Shown piece by piece: positions 8,901 to 15,339 of a stretch of DNA of 36,860 nucleotides. A program made the position numbers and the translations under genes. The number at the start of each line of letters is the position of its first letter. Position 1 is the stretch's first letter. The notes beneath the pieces are model-generated. The model was not told where the DNA came from. It did not search any database and saw only the letters and a program-made list of their open reading frames with translations. Origin of the DNA: an uncultured Clostridia bacterium (GTDB lineage Bacteria; Bacillota; Clostridia; Oscillospirales; CAG-272). The stretch spans positions 1 through 36,860 of the forward strand of contig CAMEON010000018.1 of the NCBI GenBank assembly GCA_945929845.1, written 5' to 3'.

Positions 8901-10829
8901 GCCGCCGACACCACGGCTCCCCAGATGAGACAGGCCATCCTGCATGAGGACGGCACCATCACAGTCACCTTTGACAAGCTCCTGGAAAAGGCCAGTGCCG
9001 AAAACACCGCCTACTACCTGCTCAATCAGGGGGCTACCGTCACCGGGGCTACCCTGGGCGAGGACGGCATGACCGTCACGCTGACCACCGCCGGGATGCA
9101 GGCGGACACGGTGTATACCCTGGGTGCGGTGGGCATCCGGGACAACGGCTACAACCGCAACCGCATGGGCTACACGGAGGCGGTTCTGGACAGCGGGCTG
9201 TACCTGTCGGCCTCCTTTGAGCCGGATCAGGCCCTGCGTCTGTATACTGGTGGCAACCTGGTAAGGCCGATCACAGCCATCGGCTCCGGTGCATGGGCAG
9301 AGGACGGCATACAGGGGGCAGGCTGGATCTGCACCGGCGGCGGTGCCGGGGTGGAAGCTGTGGAATACACCTTTGGCCCGGGGCAGACCATCAGTCTGTG
9401 GTACAACGGCGGCGCGGCGGATGCCTTGCAGGTACTGCTTGCCAAGGGGCCGAAAACAGCCGGTCACTTTGAGTTCTACATCGCCTCCGGCCAGCTCCGG
9501 TTCTACGCCCCGGAGATGGGAGACATCGGCCTGAATGCCACCCTGCCCACCGGCGGCTGGCACCATCTGGCCTTTCTCTGGCAGGGCAATCAGATCCTGA
9601 CCTTTGTGGACGGTCAGGAGGCCGGGTGTGTCACGGTCAGCGGGACAGTCTCCCTGGGTGCCAACACCCTGGCTATCGGATCGCTGTGCGATGGCAGTCT
9701 GCCCTTCGCCGGTACAGTGGATGAGGTCAGGCTGTACACCCGCCTCCTCACCCCGGCAGAGCTGGCCGCCGAGGCCAGGTATCAGGCACCGGTGGCAGAG
9801 GTCAGCGGCGATGACCGTGGCTCCACCCGAAAGACAGATTTCACCTTCTCCGACGGGGAAACCGTCAATCTGTGGTTCTCCGCCGACGGCTTCAAGAATT
9901 TCAACATTTTCCTGGCCTGTAGCAGTAAGGCCACCAACCGCCACTTTGAGATATACACCGAGAACGGCGTGCTGAAGTTCTATGCCCCCTCCGAACCGGG
10001 GAATGTGGCTGTGTCCTTCGGCACCCAGATGAGTGCCTTCGTGGGCGGGTGGCATATGCTGACCGTCACCCACAGCCAGGGCACCCTGACCGCCTATGTG
10101 GATGGGAAAGCGGTAGGCAGTACCGCCACCGGGTTCTCCGCCACGGATGGGGAAACCAATCTGGCTATCGGAAGGCTGGTGGAGGGGGGCTTTGACTTCA
10201 ACGGCCGCCTGACCGAGGTGGAGCTGTTGGACTCCCTGCTGACACCGGAGGAGATCACCGCCCGGTACAGGGAGAAGCTGATCCAGCCGGAGCAGAACGG
10301 CACGCTGTCCTTTGCGGAATCCCTTCTGCGGCTGACCGAGGGCACGGAGGCCCCGCTGGGCCTTGAGGCCGTGCAAGTGGCATACACCCTGACTGTAGAC
10401 GGGGATGCCGTCACGGTGAGTGAGGGTACCGTCCGGGCTGTCCGGCGGGGTGAGGCTGTCATCCGGATCATCTCCGATGACGGCCGGAGCATAGCCGCCG
10501 CCGTGGTGGATGTGGTGAACCATGAGGACGACCTGCCCCCGGTGGATACCACGCCCATCCCGGACCCGGTGCCCGATCCGGATCCGGGGAACGACACAGA
10601 ACCGGACACCGATACAACGCCGGACACCGACCCGGAGCCGGGAAGCGACACCGACCCGGAACCGGATACCGTTGCCCCCGGCGAGAGCGACCCCATCACC
10701 CAGCCGGAAGCCACCGACACCGGAATACAGAGCTCTGGGAAGAAGGGCTGTGCCTCCGCCCTGTCCGCTTCGCTGTGCGTCCTCCTGTTCCCCGCCCTGG
10801 CTGTCCTGATCCGGAAGAAAAAAAGGTAA
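5985..10829 (+). CDS. Surface-exposed multidomain GH2 enzyme (beta-mannosidase / exo-glucosaminidase-like)
   Basis: A 1614-residue exported protein. A signal peptide ends at ASA (about residue 30). GH2 sugar-binding, Ig-like and TIM-barrel domains fill about 65-800, with predicted acid/base Glu483 in WGGGNE and nucleophile Glu550 in LMEYG. The surrounding FLRAWGGGLVE and YQEWPCCWDSHN motifs resemble beta-mannosidase and exo-beta-glucosaminidase members. Then come fibronectin III (about 882-975), an Ig-like domain (about 980-1065), two LamG-like lectin domains (about 1074-1262 and 1278-1430), a Big-like domain, an Asp/Pro/Thr linker (about 1524-1575), a KKGC motif (Cys1589), a membrane helix and terminal RKKKR. 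There is no LPXTG. An in-frame ATG at 5973 lies only 1 base after AAAGGA, so 5985 is preferred. Exact substrate is not predictable; most probable are mannosides or glucosaminides. Confidence 0.88.
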   Translation: MRTRKLIACLLCTVMCLSALPLTFPLQASATDQAEYEKNTYIKPSGGPMDEEPSVITLSRGGTPAKEPNYVLSLDGTWKMTASGKLADLLAGSGWDSAYDTTVPGSIYTALMEAGVIEDPYLGTNMIDANRYSSRNWYFLRTFTYEGAGKAVRLNFDGLCNVADIYLNGQKVASHEGMFGGPYVDVSGIIRKGENTLVVHLKPAKDYNQTVVFNCSYGWHYAKLYPLGIWQSVSVEELPTVEIDAPFVSTCDYTRGTVDMSIQLNRLNGSRLSGTLTGVITPKSFEGASYTFTTSVDAGTADSTAVRLRCDIPDPHLWWPAGYGAQDLYTLTVTWQGKDGSKDTESVDFGIRELAYQSYPGGESTGVYNRTIVINGQPVFMKGAGWCTIDAMMRFASEDYDRILSRARDAGINFLRAWGGGLVETDEFYDLCDQYGICVYQEWPCCWDSHNTQPADVLRETVVLGAKRLRSRASLIVWGGGNEGIASYNDAMLNEIGRLTYEYDGTRVFWRQDGGMGGGGITHDHIHWSGASPEHYLINYADFKNLNLMEYGLDGMMNLDSIAKYATAEDMAAWPIARNGTVAYHTATFNGTTGWTATPYGYDVDTFIHYASAFLEVDSLEDMVLGSQLAQAQADYLAAQNSRMNNPYSTTVCVYKLNDVYPGGSWALVDWYGAPKIAYYLMQDAYRPLMAAGKFTCYNTASSSGEAQPFEMPVYILDDRDTLATGTPWQVRVTAYDSTLSVVKTQTYEGSGSVGRVKEVGNFRLEAEQTDSTPLIITVDLLLNGQLYNRSYTYMNYEARQGSLFYLPRTHLTWSVSGDSVTVTNTGKLPAVSVYFQVGDTASFVCEDNYFFLAAGESVTIRVNDASAIRGVSCFNLADPADKVAPTVPADTAIAQVGYDSATLIWSPSEDDVSLFGYYVYLNQERVDFVQAGKTSYTFTGLREVSRYHVTVEAVDDNMNCSGKARGYTFTTAADTTAPQMRQAILHEDGTITVTFDKLLEKASAENTAYYLLNQGATVTGATLGEDGMTVTLTTAGMQADTVYTLGAVGIRDNGYNRNRMGYTEAVLDSGLYLSASFEPDQALRLYTGGNLVRPITAIGSGAWAEDGIQGAGWICTGGGAGVEAVEYTFGPGQTISLWYNGGAADALQVLLAKGPKTAGHFEFYIASGQLRFYAPEMGDIGLNATLPTGGWHHLAFLWQGNQILTFVDGQEAGCVTVSGTVSLGANTLAIGSLCDGSLPFAGTVDEVRLYTRLLTPAELAAEARYQAPVAEVSGDDRGSTRKTDFTFSDGETVNLWFSADGFKNFNIFLACSSKATNRHFEIYTENGVLKFYAPSEPGNVAVSFGTQMSAFVGGWHMLTVTHSQGTLTAYVDGKAVGSTATGFSATDGETNLAIGRLVEGGFDFNGRLTEVELLDSLLTPEEITARYREKLIQPEQNGTLSFAESLLRLTEGTEAPLGLEAVQVAYTLTVDGDAVTVSEGTVRAVRRGEAVIRIISDDGRSIAAAVVDVVNHEDDLPPVDTTPIPDPVPDPDPGNDTEPDTDTTPDTDPEPGSDTDPEPDTVAPGESDPITQPEATDTGIQSSGKKGCASALSASLCVLLFPALAVLIRKKKR

Positions 10830-10875
10830 TGCGGCAGGGATGACACATATCAAACTATAGGCAGACCATTCCCAC

Positions 10876-10913
10876 GGGCTGGTGCACGCAAGTGCACTGG
10901 CCCGGACTATTTT
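10876..10913 (+). terminator. Intrinsic terminator after the GH2 gene
   Basis: A 12-bp stem (GGGCTGGTGCAC 10876-10887 with 10892-10903, two G-T pairs) with loop GCAA, followed by GGACTATTTTTG. Confidence 0.65.
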
Positions 10914-10935
10914 TGTCGCAAATTTCGTTTTTCCC

Positions 10936-10964
10936 TTGCAATACCTAAAAAAATATGGTATACT
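10936..10964 (+). promoter_or_regulatory. Promoter of the TetR-family gene
   Basis: TTGCAA (10936-10941), 17-bp spacer, TATACT (10959-10964). The -10 lies in an AAAAATATGGTATA stretch that recurs at the symporter promoter near 11777-11790. Confidence 0.7.
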
Positions 10965-11031
10965 GTTCATGGACTGAAACCGTACACCACCACGAAGCAC
11001 CGCCCTCTTTCAGAAAGGAACAGTCATAGCC

Positions 11032-11631
11032 ATGAGCAAAAAGGTCACGCCAAGCACCAAAAAGAAGATCGTATCCGCCGCCTGGCACCTGTTTTACGAG
11101 CAAGGGTACGACAACACCACCGTAGACGATATTGTATACGAATCCGGCACCTCCAAGGGTTCCTTCTACCATTACTTCAACAGCAAGAACGCCCTGCTCT
11201 CCTCCCTGTCCTACCTTTTCGATGACAAGTACGAGGAGCTGACCGACACCCTGACCCCGGACATGACCTGCATGGATAAGTTGCTCTACCTGAACCGGGA
11301 GCTGTTCCGGCTGATCGAGGACACCATCGCCATAGACCTGCTGGCTCAGCTTTTGTCCTCCCAGCTCATCACCCGTAGCGAGAAGCATCTGCTGGATCGC
11401 AACCGCACCTACTACAAGCTGCTGCGCACCATCTTCCAGGAGGGACAGAACGCCGGGGAGCTGACATCCCAGGTCTCTGTCAACGACATGGTCAAGACCT
11501 ACGCCCTGTGCGAGCGGGCGCTGATGTACGACTGGTGCCTGTGCAACGGCGAATACTCCCTGTCCGAATACAGCCAGAAAATGCTTCCCCTGTTCCTGGC
11601 CGGATACCGGGCGGCGGGTGGTAGCTTATAA
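11032..11631 (+). CDS. TetR/AcrR-family transcriptional regulator
   Basis: A 199-residue protein with a typical N-terminal TetR helix-turn-helix (about residues 8-55; TVDDIVYESGTSKGSFYHYF is the signature with GSFYHYF in the recognition helix) and a variable all-helical ligand domain. AAAGGA lies 12 bases before the ATG. It has its own promoter between the GH2 terminator and the symporter gene and is 200 bp upstream of the symporter on the same strand. Its ligand is unknown. Self-regulation and control of the symporter are plausible because their promoters share a 14-base motif. Confidence 0.92.
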   Translation: MSKKVTPSTKKKIVSAAWHLFYEQGYDNTTVDDIVYESGTSKGSFYHYFNSKNALLSSLSYLFDDKYEELTDTLTPDMTCMDKLLYLNRELFRLIEDTIAIDLLAQLLSSQLITRSEKHLLDRNRTYYKLLRTIFQEGQNAGELTSQVSVNDMVKTYALCERALMYDWCLCNGEYSLSEYSQKMLPLFLAGYRAAGGSL

Positions 11632-11761
11632 AAATTTCAAGTTCTTCATTCGATTATTTTTTAGTATAAACTTTAGTCTACTCTATTTTTCATTATTACA
11701 AAACGATATTTTCTTTTTATTGTTCTATTGAGTTCTTGTTTCGTCTGTAATTCATTCCGTA

Positions 11762-11790
11762 TTCCCGTCCGGTGAAAAATATGGTATAAT
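11762..11790 (+). promoter_or_regulatory. Extended -10 promoter of the symporter gene, in an AT-rich island
   Basis: TATAAT (11785-11790) preceded by TG one base upstream (extended -10), with a weak -35 TTCCCG (11762-11767) at 17-bp spacing. The preceding 11632-11760 is strikingly AT-rich compared with the rest of the window and holds no gene. Confidence 0.55.
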
Positions 11791-11831
11791 GTGCGGTATC
11801 AAAATTCGTCAAACAACAAGGAGACATCTGT

Positions 11832-13373
11832 ATGACAGCTACCACATGGACCATTCTCGGGGCCATCATTGTGTACATGGGCCTCATGATCGGCATCGGT
11901 TATGTTGTGTCCAAAAAGAACCGCACCGCCGACGACTTTTACCTGGGCGGGCGCAAGCTGGGGCCGCTGGTCACGGCGATGAGTGCCGAGGCATCGGATA
12001 TGTCCAGCTACCTGCTCATGGGACTTCCCGGGCTGGCTCTGGCCGGCCTCATTGCCACCAACAAAAACTTCGGCACCGGCTTTGCCGAGGTGGTCTGGAC
12101 CATCATCGGCCTGGCTGCCGGTACATACCTGAACTGGCTGCTGGTGGCCAAGCGTCTGCGCCGGTACTCCGCCAAGATCAACGCCTCTACCATCCCGGAC
12201 TTCATTTCCAACCGGTTCGGTGACAGAAGCGGCCTGCTCATGGCCGTGTCCGCTGTCATCATCATCCTGTTCTTCGTGCCCTACACCGCCTCCGGCTTTG
12301 CCTCGGTGGGCAAGCTGTTCAACAGCCTGTTCGGCCTGGACTACCATGTGGCCATGCTGGTGGGTGCCGTCATCATCGCCGCCTACACCGTCCTGGGCGG
12401 ATTTCTGGCCGCTTCCAGCACCGACCTGATCCAGAGCATCGTCATGACCTCCGCCCTCGTCATCGTGGTGATCTTCGGCGTTACCCACGCCGGTGGGGTG
12501 TCTGCGGTGGGGGATAGTCTGGCCGGGCTGGAAGCCAACTTCAGCCTGACCGGCAGTACCGGGCAGTTCGGGGTGATCCCCATCATTTCCACCCTGGCCT
12601 GGGGGCTTGGGTACTTCGGCATGCCCCACATCCTACTCCGCTTCATGGCTATTAAAGATGAAAGAAAATTGAAGCTGTCCCGCCGCATCGCCAGCATCTG
12701 GGTGGTCATCTCCATGGCCGTGGCTGTGCTCATCGGCGTGCTGGGCTTCTCCTTTGTCACAAAGAGCGGCCTTGTCACCTCCGAGGGCTTTGACCCGGAG
12801 CGCATCGTCATCTACTTCGCCGACGCCATCAGCCAGGTCAGCCTGCCCGCCGCCCTCATCGCCGGGCTGATCTTTGCAGGCATCCTGGCGGCTATCATGT
12901 CCACGGCTGACTCGCAGATGCTGGCCGCCGCCTCCAGCGTGTCCGAGAATATCGTCCACCGCTTCTTCTGGGTCAACATGAGCAGCAAGGCGCAGATGCG
13001 CTTCGCCCGTGGCACCGTCCTGGTCATCACCGTGGTGGCCGTTGTCTTCGCCTGGAACCCGGACAGCTCGGTGTTCAGCATCGTCTCCTTTGCCTGGGCC
13101 GGTTTCGGTGCCGCCTTTGGCCCGCTGGTGCTGTTCGCCCTGTTCTGGAAGCGCACCAACAAGTGGGGTGCCTTCGCCGGTATCCTGTCCGGCGGCGTGA
13201 TGGTCTTCCTTTGGAAGTATGTCATTGCCGGCCTGCACCCCGTGCTGAACATTTACGAGCTGCTCCCCGCCTTCCTGGTATCCAGCCTGTGCATCGTGGT
13301 GGTCAGCCTGCTCACCCCCGCACCGGACAAGGCAGTCACAGACACCTTCGACGCTGTTAAGGCAAACCAGTAA
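11832..13373 (+). CDS. putP: Sodium:proline (SSS-family) symporter, PutP-like
   Basis: A 513-residue membrane protein of the sodium:solute symporter family with about 13 hydrophobic segments, the usual size for PutP. The sodium-site segment SAEASDMSSYLLMGLPG near residue 55 and AAIMSTADSQMLAAAS near residue 355 closely follow PutP, the sodium-driven L-proline importer; proline is therefore the best guess, though related carriers exist. GGAG lies 8 bases before the ATG. It is alone in its transcript, after a TetR gene. Proline uptake would supply an osmoprotectant or a Stickland-type electron acceptor; no proline-using genes lie nearby. Confidence 0.9.
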   Translation: MTATTWTILGAIIVYMGLMIGIGYVVSKKNRTADDFYLGGRKLGPLVTAMSAEASDMSSYLLMGLPGLALAGLIATNKNFGTGFAEVVWTIIGLAAGTYLNWLLVAKRLRRYSAKINASTIPDFISNRFGDRSGLLMAVSAVIIILFFVPYTASGFASVGKLFNSLFGLDYHVAMLVGAVIIAAYTVLGGFLAASSTDLIQSIVMTSALVIVVIFGVTHAGGVSAVGDSLAGLEANFSLTGSTGQFGVIPIISTLAWGLGYFGMPHILLRFMAIKDERKLKLSRRIASIWVVISMAVAVLIGVLGFSFVTKSGLVTSEGFDPERIVIYFADAISQVSLPAALIAGLIFAGILAAIMSTADSQMLAAASSVSENIVHRFFWVNMSSKAQMRFARGTVLVITVVAVVFAWNPDSSVFSIVSFAWAGFGAAFGPLVLFALFWKRTNKWGAFAGILSGGVMVFLWKYVIAGLHPVLNIYELLPAFLVSSLCIVVVSLLTPAPDKAVTDTFDAVKANQ

Positions 13374-13556
13374 GAAAACCATCCCGGCATGGCATGGCTA
13401 TCACCCGGACTGTTACAGTTCAGCCTGGCCGTTGCAAACAGCCGCCCAACGCCATGTCGGGATCACTGTCACATGACAATTCAGCCGGGGGATGGGGAAA
13501 CGCCTGGGGGTTTCTTGAGAGGGACCAAGTTGTCACCACCAGCAAGCCGGATCCGC

Positions 13557-13612
13557 CTGTCGCCTGTCGACTGTCGACTGTCGACTGTCGCCTGTCGACT
13601 GTCGACTGTCAA
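13557..13612. repeat. Seven-base tandem repeat (CTGTCGM)x8
   Basis: Eight head-to-tail heptamers: CTGTCGC, three CTGTCGA, CTGTCGC, two CTGTCGA and a terminal CTGTCAA. The array lies in the gene-free stretch 13374-13698 between the symporter gene and the tRNA terminator. Around it I see only a widely spaced 13-base dyad (13381-13393 / 13451-13463). Confidence 0.9.
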
Positions 13613-13698
13613 CGATTCCAGAAGTTGGCCGTCCCGGCAAACTTCCGGCTCCAGCCCCCGAGAACGATTCATTGATATCTTTCTTATTTCGAAAATAC

Positions 13699-13742
13699 AA
13701 AGATCCGAACCCTTTGCCTTCCGGCTTTGGGTTCGGATCTTT
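13699..13742 (-). terminator. Terminator of the tRNA-Leu operon (possibly bidirectional)
   Basis: A perfect 14-bp stem (13699-13712 with 13729-13742, AAAGATCCGAACCC in the left arm) plus inner GCC/GGC pairs. In the tRNA direction the stem is followed by TTTGTATTTTCG, in the other by CCTGTTTGG. It ends 6 bp from the encoded CCA of the last tRNA. Confidence 0.85.
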
Positions 13743-13748
13743 CCTGTT

Positions 13749-13835
13749 TGGTGCGGGCAAGAGGACTTGAACCTCCATGAAATTGCTTTCACTAGAACCT
13801 GAATCTAGCGCGTCTGCCAATTCCGCCATGCCCGC
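13749..13835 (-). tRNA. tRNA-Leu(CAG), copy 2
   Basis: An 87-nt tRNA with encoded CCA (13749-13751). Acceptor GCGGGCA/TGCCCGC with discriminator A, anticodon stem CTAGA/TCTAG around the loop TTCAGGT (anticodon CAG), a class II variable arm TGAAA..TTTCA, and a T loop GGTTCAAGTCC-type. It is identical to the copy at 13908-13994. It reads CUG, by eye a very common leucine codon in this window. Confidence 0.97.
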
Positions 13836-13907
13836 ATATTCAATTGTACCAGCCCCAGAAGGGTCTCCCGCCCGGTCACAAAGCGAAACACACGCTGTGC
13901 CACGATG

Positions 13908-13994
13908 TGGTGCGGGCAAGAGGACTTGAACCTCCATGAAATTGCTTTCACTAGAACCTGAATCTAGCGCGTCTGCCAATTCCGCCATGCCCGC
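13908..13994 (-). tRNA. tRNA-Leu(CAG), copy 1
   Basis: Identical over 87 nt, CCA included, to the copy at 13749-13835, 159 bp apart start to start. Anticodon CAG in a CTAGA/TCTAG stem. The 72-bp spacer between copies is not duplicated, apart from a few flanking bases. Confidence 0.97.
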
Positions 13995-14061
13995 ATATCC
14001 CACCGGAACAGGCCGGTGGACTTCTCTTCCCTGCGTACCCCTCAAGGATGCACGCAAAGGC

Positions 14062-14146
14062 TGGTGCGAGGAACGGGAATCGAACCCGTATGGAGTGAAC
14101 CACACGCCCCTCAAACGTGCGCGTCTGCCAGTTCCGCCACCCTCGC
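14062..14146 (-). tRNA. tRNA-Leu(GAG)
   Basis: An 85-nt tRNA with encoded CCA (14062-14064). Acceptor GCGAGGG paired with its 3' arm, anticodon stem CACGT/GCGTG around the loop TTGAGGG (anticodon GAG), and a long variable arm as in other tRNA-Leu. It is the first gene of the three-tRNA minus-strand transcript. Confidence 0.96.
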
Positions 14147-14207
14147 ATTGCTCAGTCCGCCACTCGCACTTCATCGGTACGATCGGCTTCCCTTACGCAA
14201 CGGGTAA

Positions 14208-14236
14208 ATTATACACGATTTCAGGCCACTTGTCAA
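14208..14236 (-). promoter_or_regulatory. Promoter of the tRNA-Leu operon
   Basis: Full consensus on the minus strand: TTGACA (14231-14236), 17-bp spacer, TATAAT (14208-14213), about 55 bp before the first tRNA. Confidence 0.88.
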
Positions 14237-14311
14237 GGGGTTTTGCAAAAGTTTCTGTCACATTTTTATGGCGCTCAAGAAAAATGTTACATCTTGTCAG
14301 AAAAATTCCGG

Positions 14312-14340
14312 TTGACATCCGACCCGGCATGATGTATAAT
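14312..14340 (+). promoter_or_regulatory. Promoter of the HAD hydrolase gene
   Basis: TTGACA (14312-14317), 17-bp spacer, TATAAT (14335-14340). It is divergent from the tRNA promoter. An in-frame ATG at 14339 falls within the -10 box and cannot be the translation start. Confidence 0.88.
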
Positions 14341-14374
14341 GAAGGTTACATCGCTATGTAAGGACGGGCTCCTC

Positions 14375-15193
14375 ATGAAGAAACTACTGATCACCGATCT
14401 GGATGACACACTGTACAACTGGATGGGCTTTTTTGTTCCCTCCTTTTATGCCATGGTGGATACGATCATTGCGATCACCGGGCTGGATGAAGAGACTCTG
14501 CTGGATGAGTACCGGGACAAGCACCGGTTCTTCGGCAGCGTGGAGCATCCCTACACTACCTTGACCCTTCCCTCCATCAAGGCAAGATACCCCGGCTGTA
14601 CGGATGAGGAGATCAAGGCCATCCTGACCCCCGCCTTTGAGCGCTTCAACAGGATGCGCAAGGAGACCCTCCGGCTCTTTGACGGGGTAGAGGACACCCT
14701 GCGCCAGGTGTCCGGGCTGGGGATCCCCATCATCGGGTACACCGAGTCCATGCAGGTCAATGGCTTCTACCGGCTGAAAATGCTGGGGATCGACGGGTAC
14801 TTCAAGCATGTCTACACCTTTCAGGGGCAGTATGTCAGCGCATATCCCAACGACGAGAAGGTGCTGACCGTGCCCACCAAAAAGCCGGATCGGGATGTCC
14901 TGCTCAGCATTTGCCAAAAGGAAGGGTGCGCCCCGGAGGACACGGTGTATGTGGGGGACAGCCTGCCCAAGGATATGTACATGGCCAAGATGGCCGGCGT
15001 GACCTCCGTCTTCGCCGACTACCCCGGCAAGGACAGCAGCCTGTACCAGCGGCTGGTGGCCGTGTCAAGCTGGACAGAGGAGGATTACGCCAGGGAGGCC
15101 GCCGCCAGGGAGCAGTACACCCGCAGTCACCTGGTTCCGGATTTTACCATACACAGCTTCACCCAGGTGCTGGACATTCTGAAAGAGGATTGA
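14375..15193 (+). CDS. HAD-superfamily hydrolase (phosphatase)
   Basis: A 272-residue soluble protein. HAD motif I is ITDLDDTLYNW with nucleophile Asp8 and acid/base Asp10; motif II is in GYTES; the motif III lysine is in TKKPDRD; motif IV is VYVGDSLPKD. An inserted alpha-helical cap (about 20-100) makes it a type I-capped, PGP/YjjG-like enzyme. It should dephosphorylate a small phosphometabolite; the substrate is unknown. The start ATG has AAGGA 10 bases upstream and lies 34 bp after the promoter. A strong terminator follows, so the gene is monocistronic. Confidence 0.9.
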   Translation: MKKLLITDLDDTLYNWMGFFVPSFYAMVDTIIAITGLDEETLLDEYRDKHRFFGSVEHPYTTLTLPSIKARYPGCTDEEIKAILTPAFERFNRMRKETLRLFDGVEDTLRQVSGLGIPIIGYTESMQVNGFYRLKMLGIDGYFKHVYTFQGQYVSAYPNDEKVLTVPTKKPDRDVLLSICQKEGCAPEDTVYVGDSLPKDMYMAKMAGVTSVFADYPGKDSSLYQRLVAVSSWTEEDYAREAAAREQYTRSHLVPDFTIHSFTQVLDILKED

Positions 15194-15216
15194 CGGCATC
15201 CGGTACAAATCAAGAC

Positions 15217-15260
15217 AGAGGACAGCGCGCCGGGAAAAGGTACGCTGTCCTCTCTATTGT
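15217..15260 (+). terminator. Intrinsic terminator between converging HAD and pyk genes
   Basis: A perfect 11-bp stem AGAGGACAGCG (15217-15227) with 15243-15253 around a 15-base loop, followed by CTATTGTTT. It could also stop the glycerol/pyk transcript arriving from the other side (tail GTCTTGATTT). Confidence 0.8.
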
Positions 15261-15339
15261 TTGTACGCCTCTCCGTACACTCCGACGATCCATACTCATT
15301 GCTTTGAAAGTCTTTGACGGGTTCTGGGGGTACCCTCAT

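Noticed and set aside
10735-10829. LPXTG sortase signal on the GH2 enzyme
   Set aside because: No LPXTG or close variant precedes the helix; the motif there is KKGC.
6036-11000. Two long (about 790-aa) minus-strand frames opposite the GH2 gene
   Set aside because: They mirror the GC-rich codon pattern of the real gene, have no domains and no ribosome sites, and run through the GH2 coding region.
13381-13463. Widely spaced 13-base inverted repeat after the symporter gene
   Set aside because: A 57-base loop and one mismatch without a T-run make a terminator doubtful; it may be chance.
13557-13612. Possible CRISPR array
   Set aside because: The unit is only 7 bp with no spacers; it is a simple tandem repeat. 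The same holds for 25375-25418.
14339-14374. Upstream in-frame ATG for the HAD gene
   Set aside because: It overlaps the TATAAT box of the gene's own promoter.
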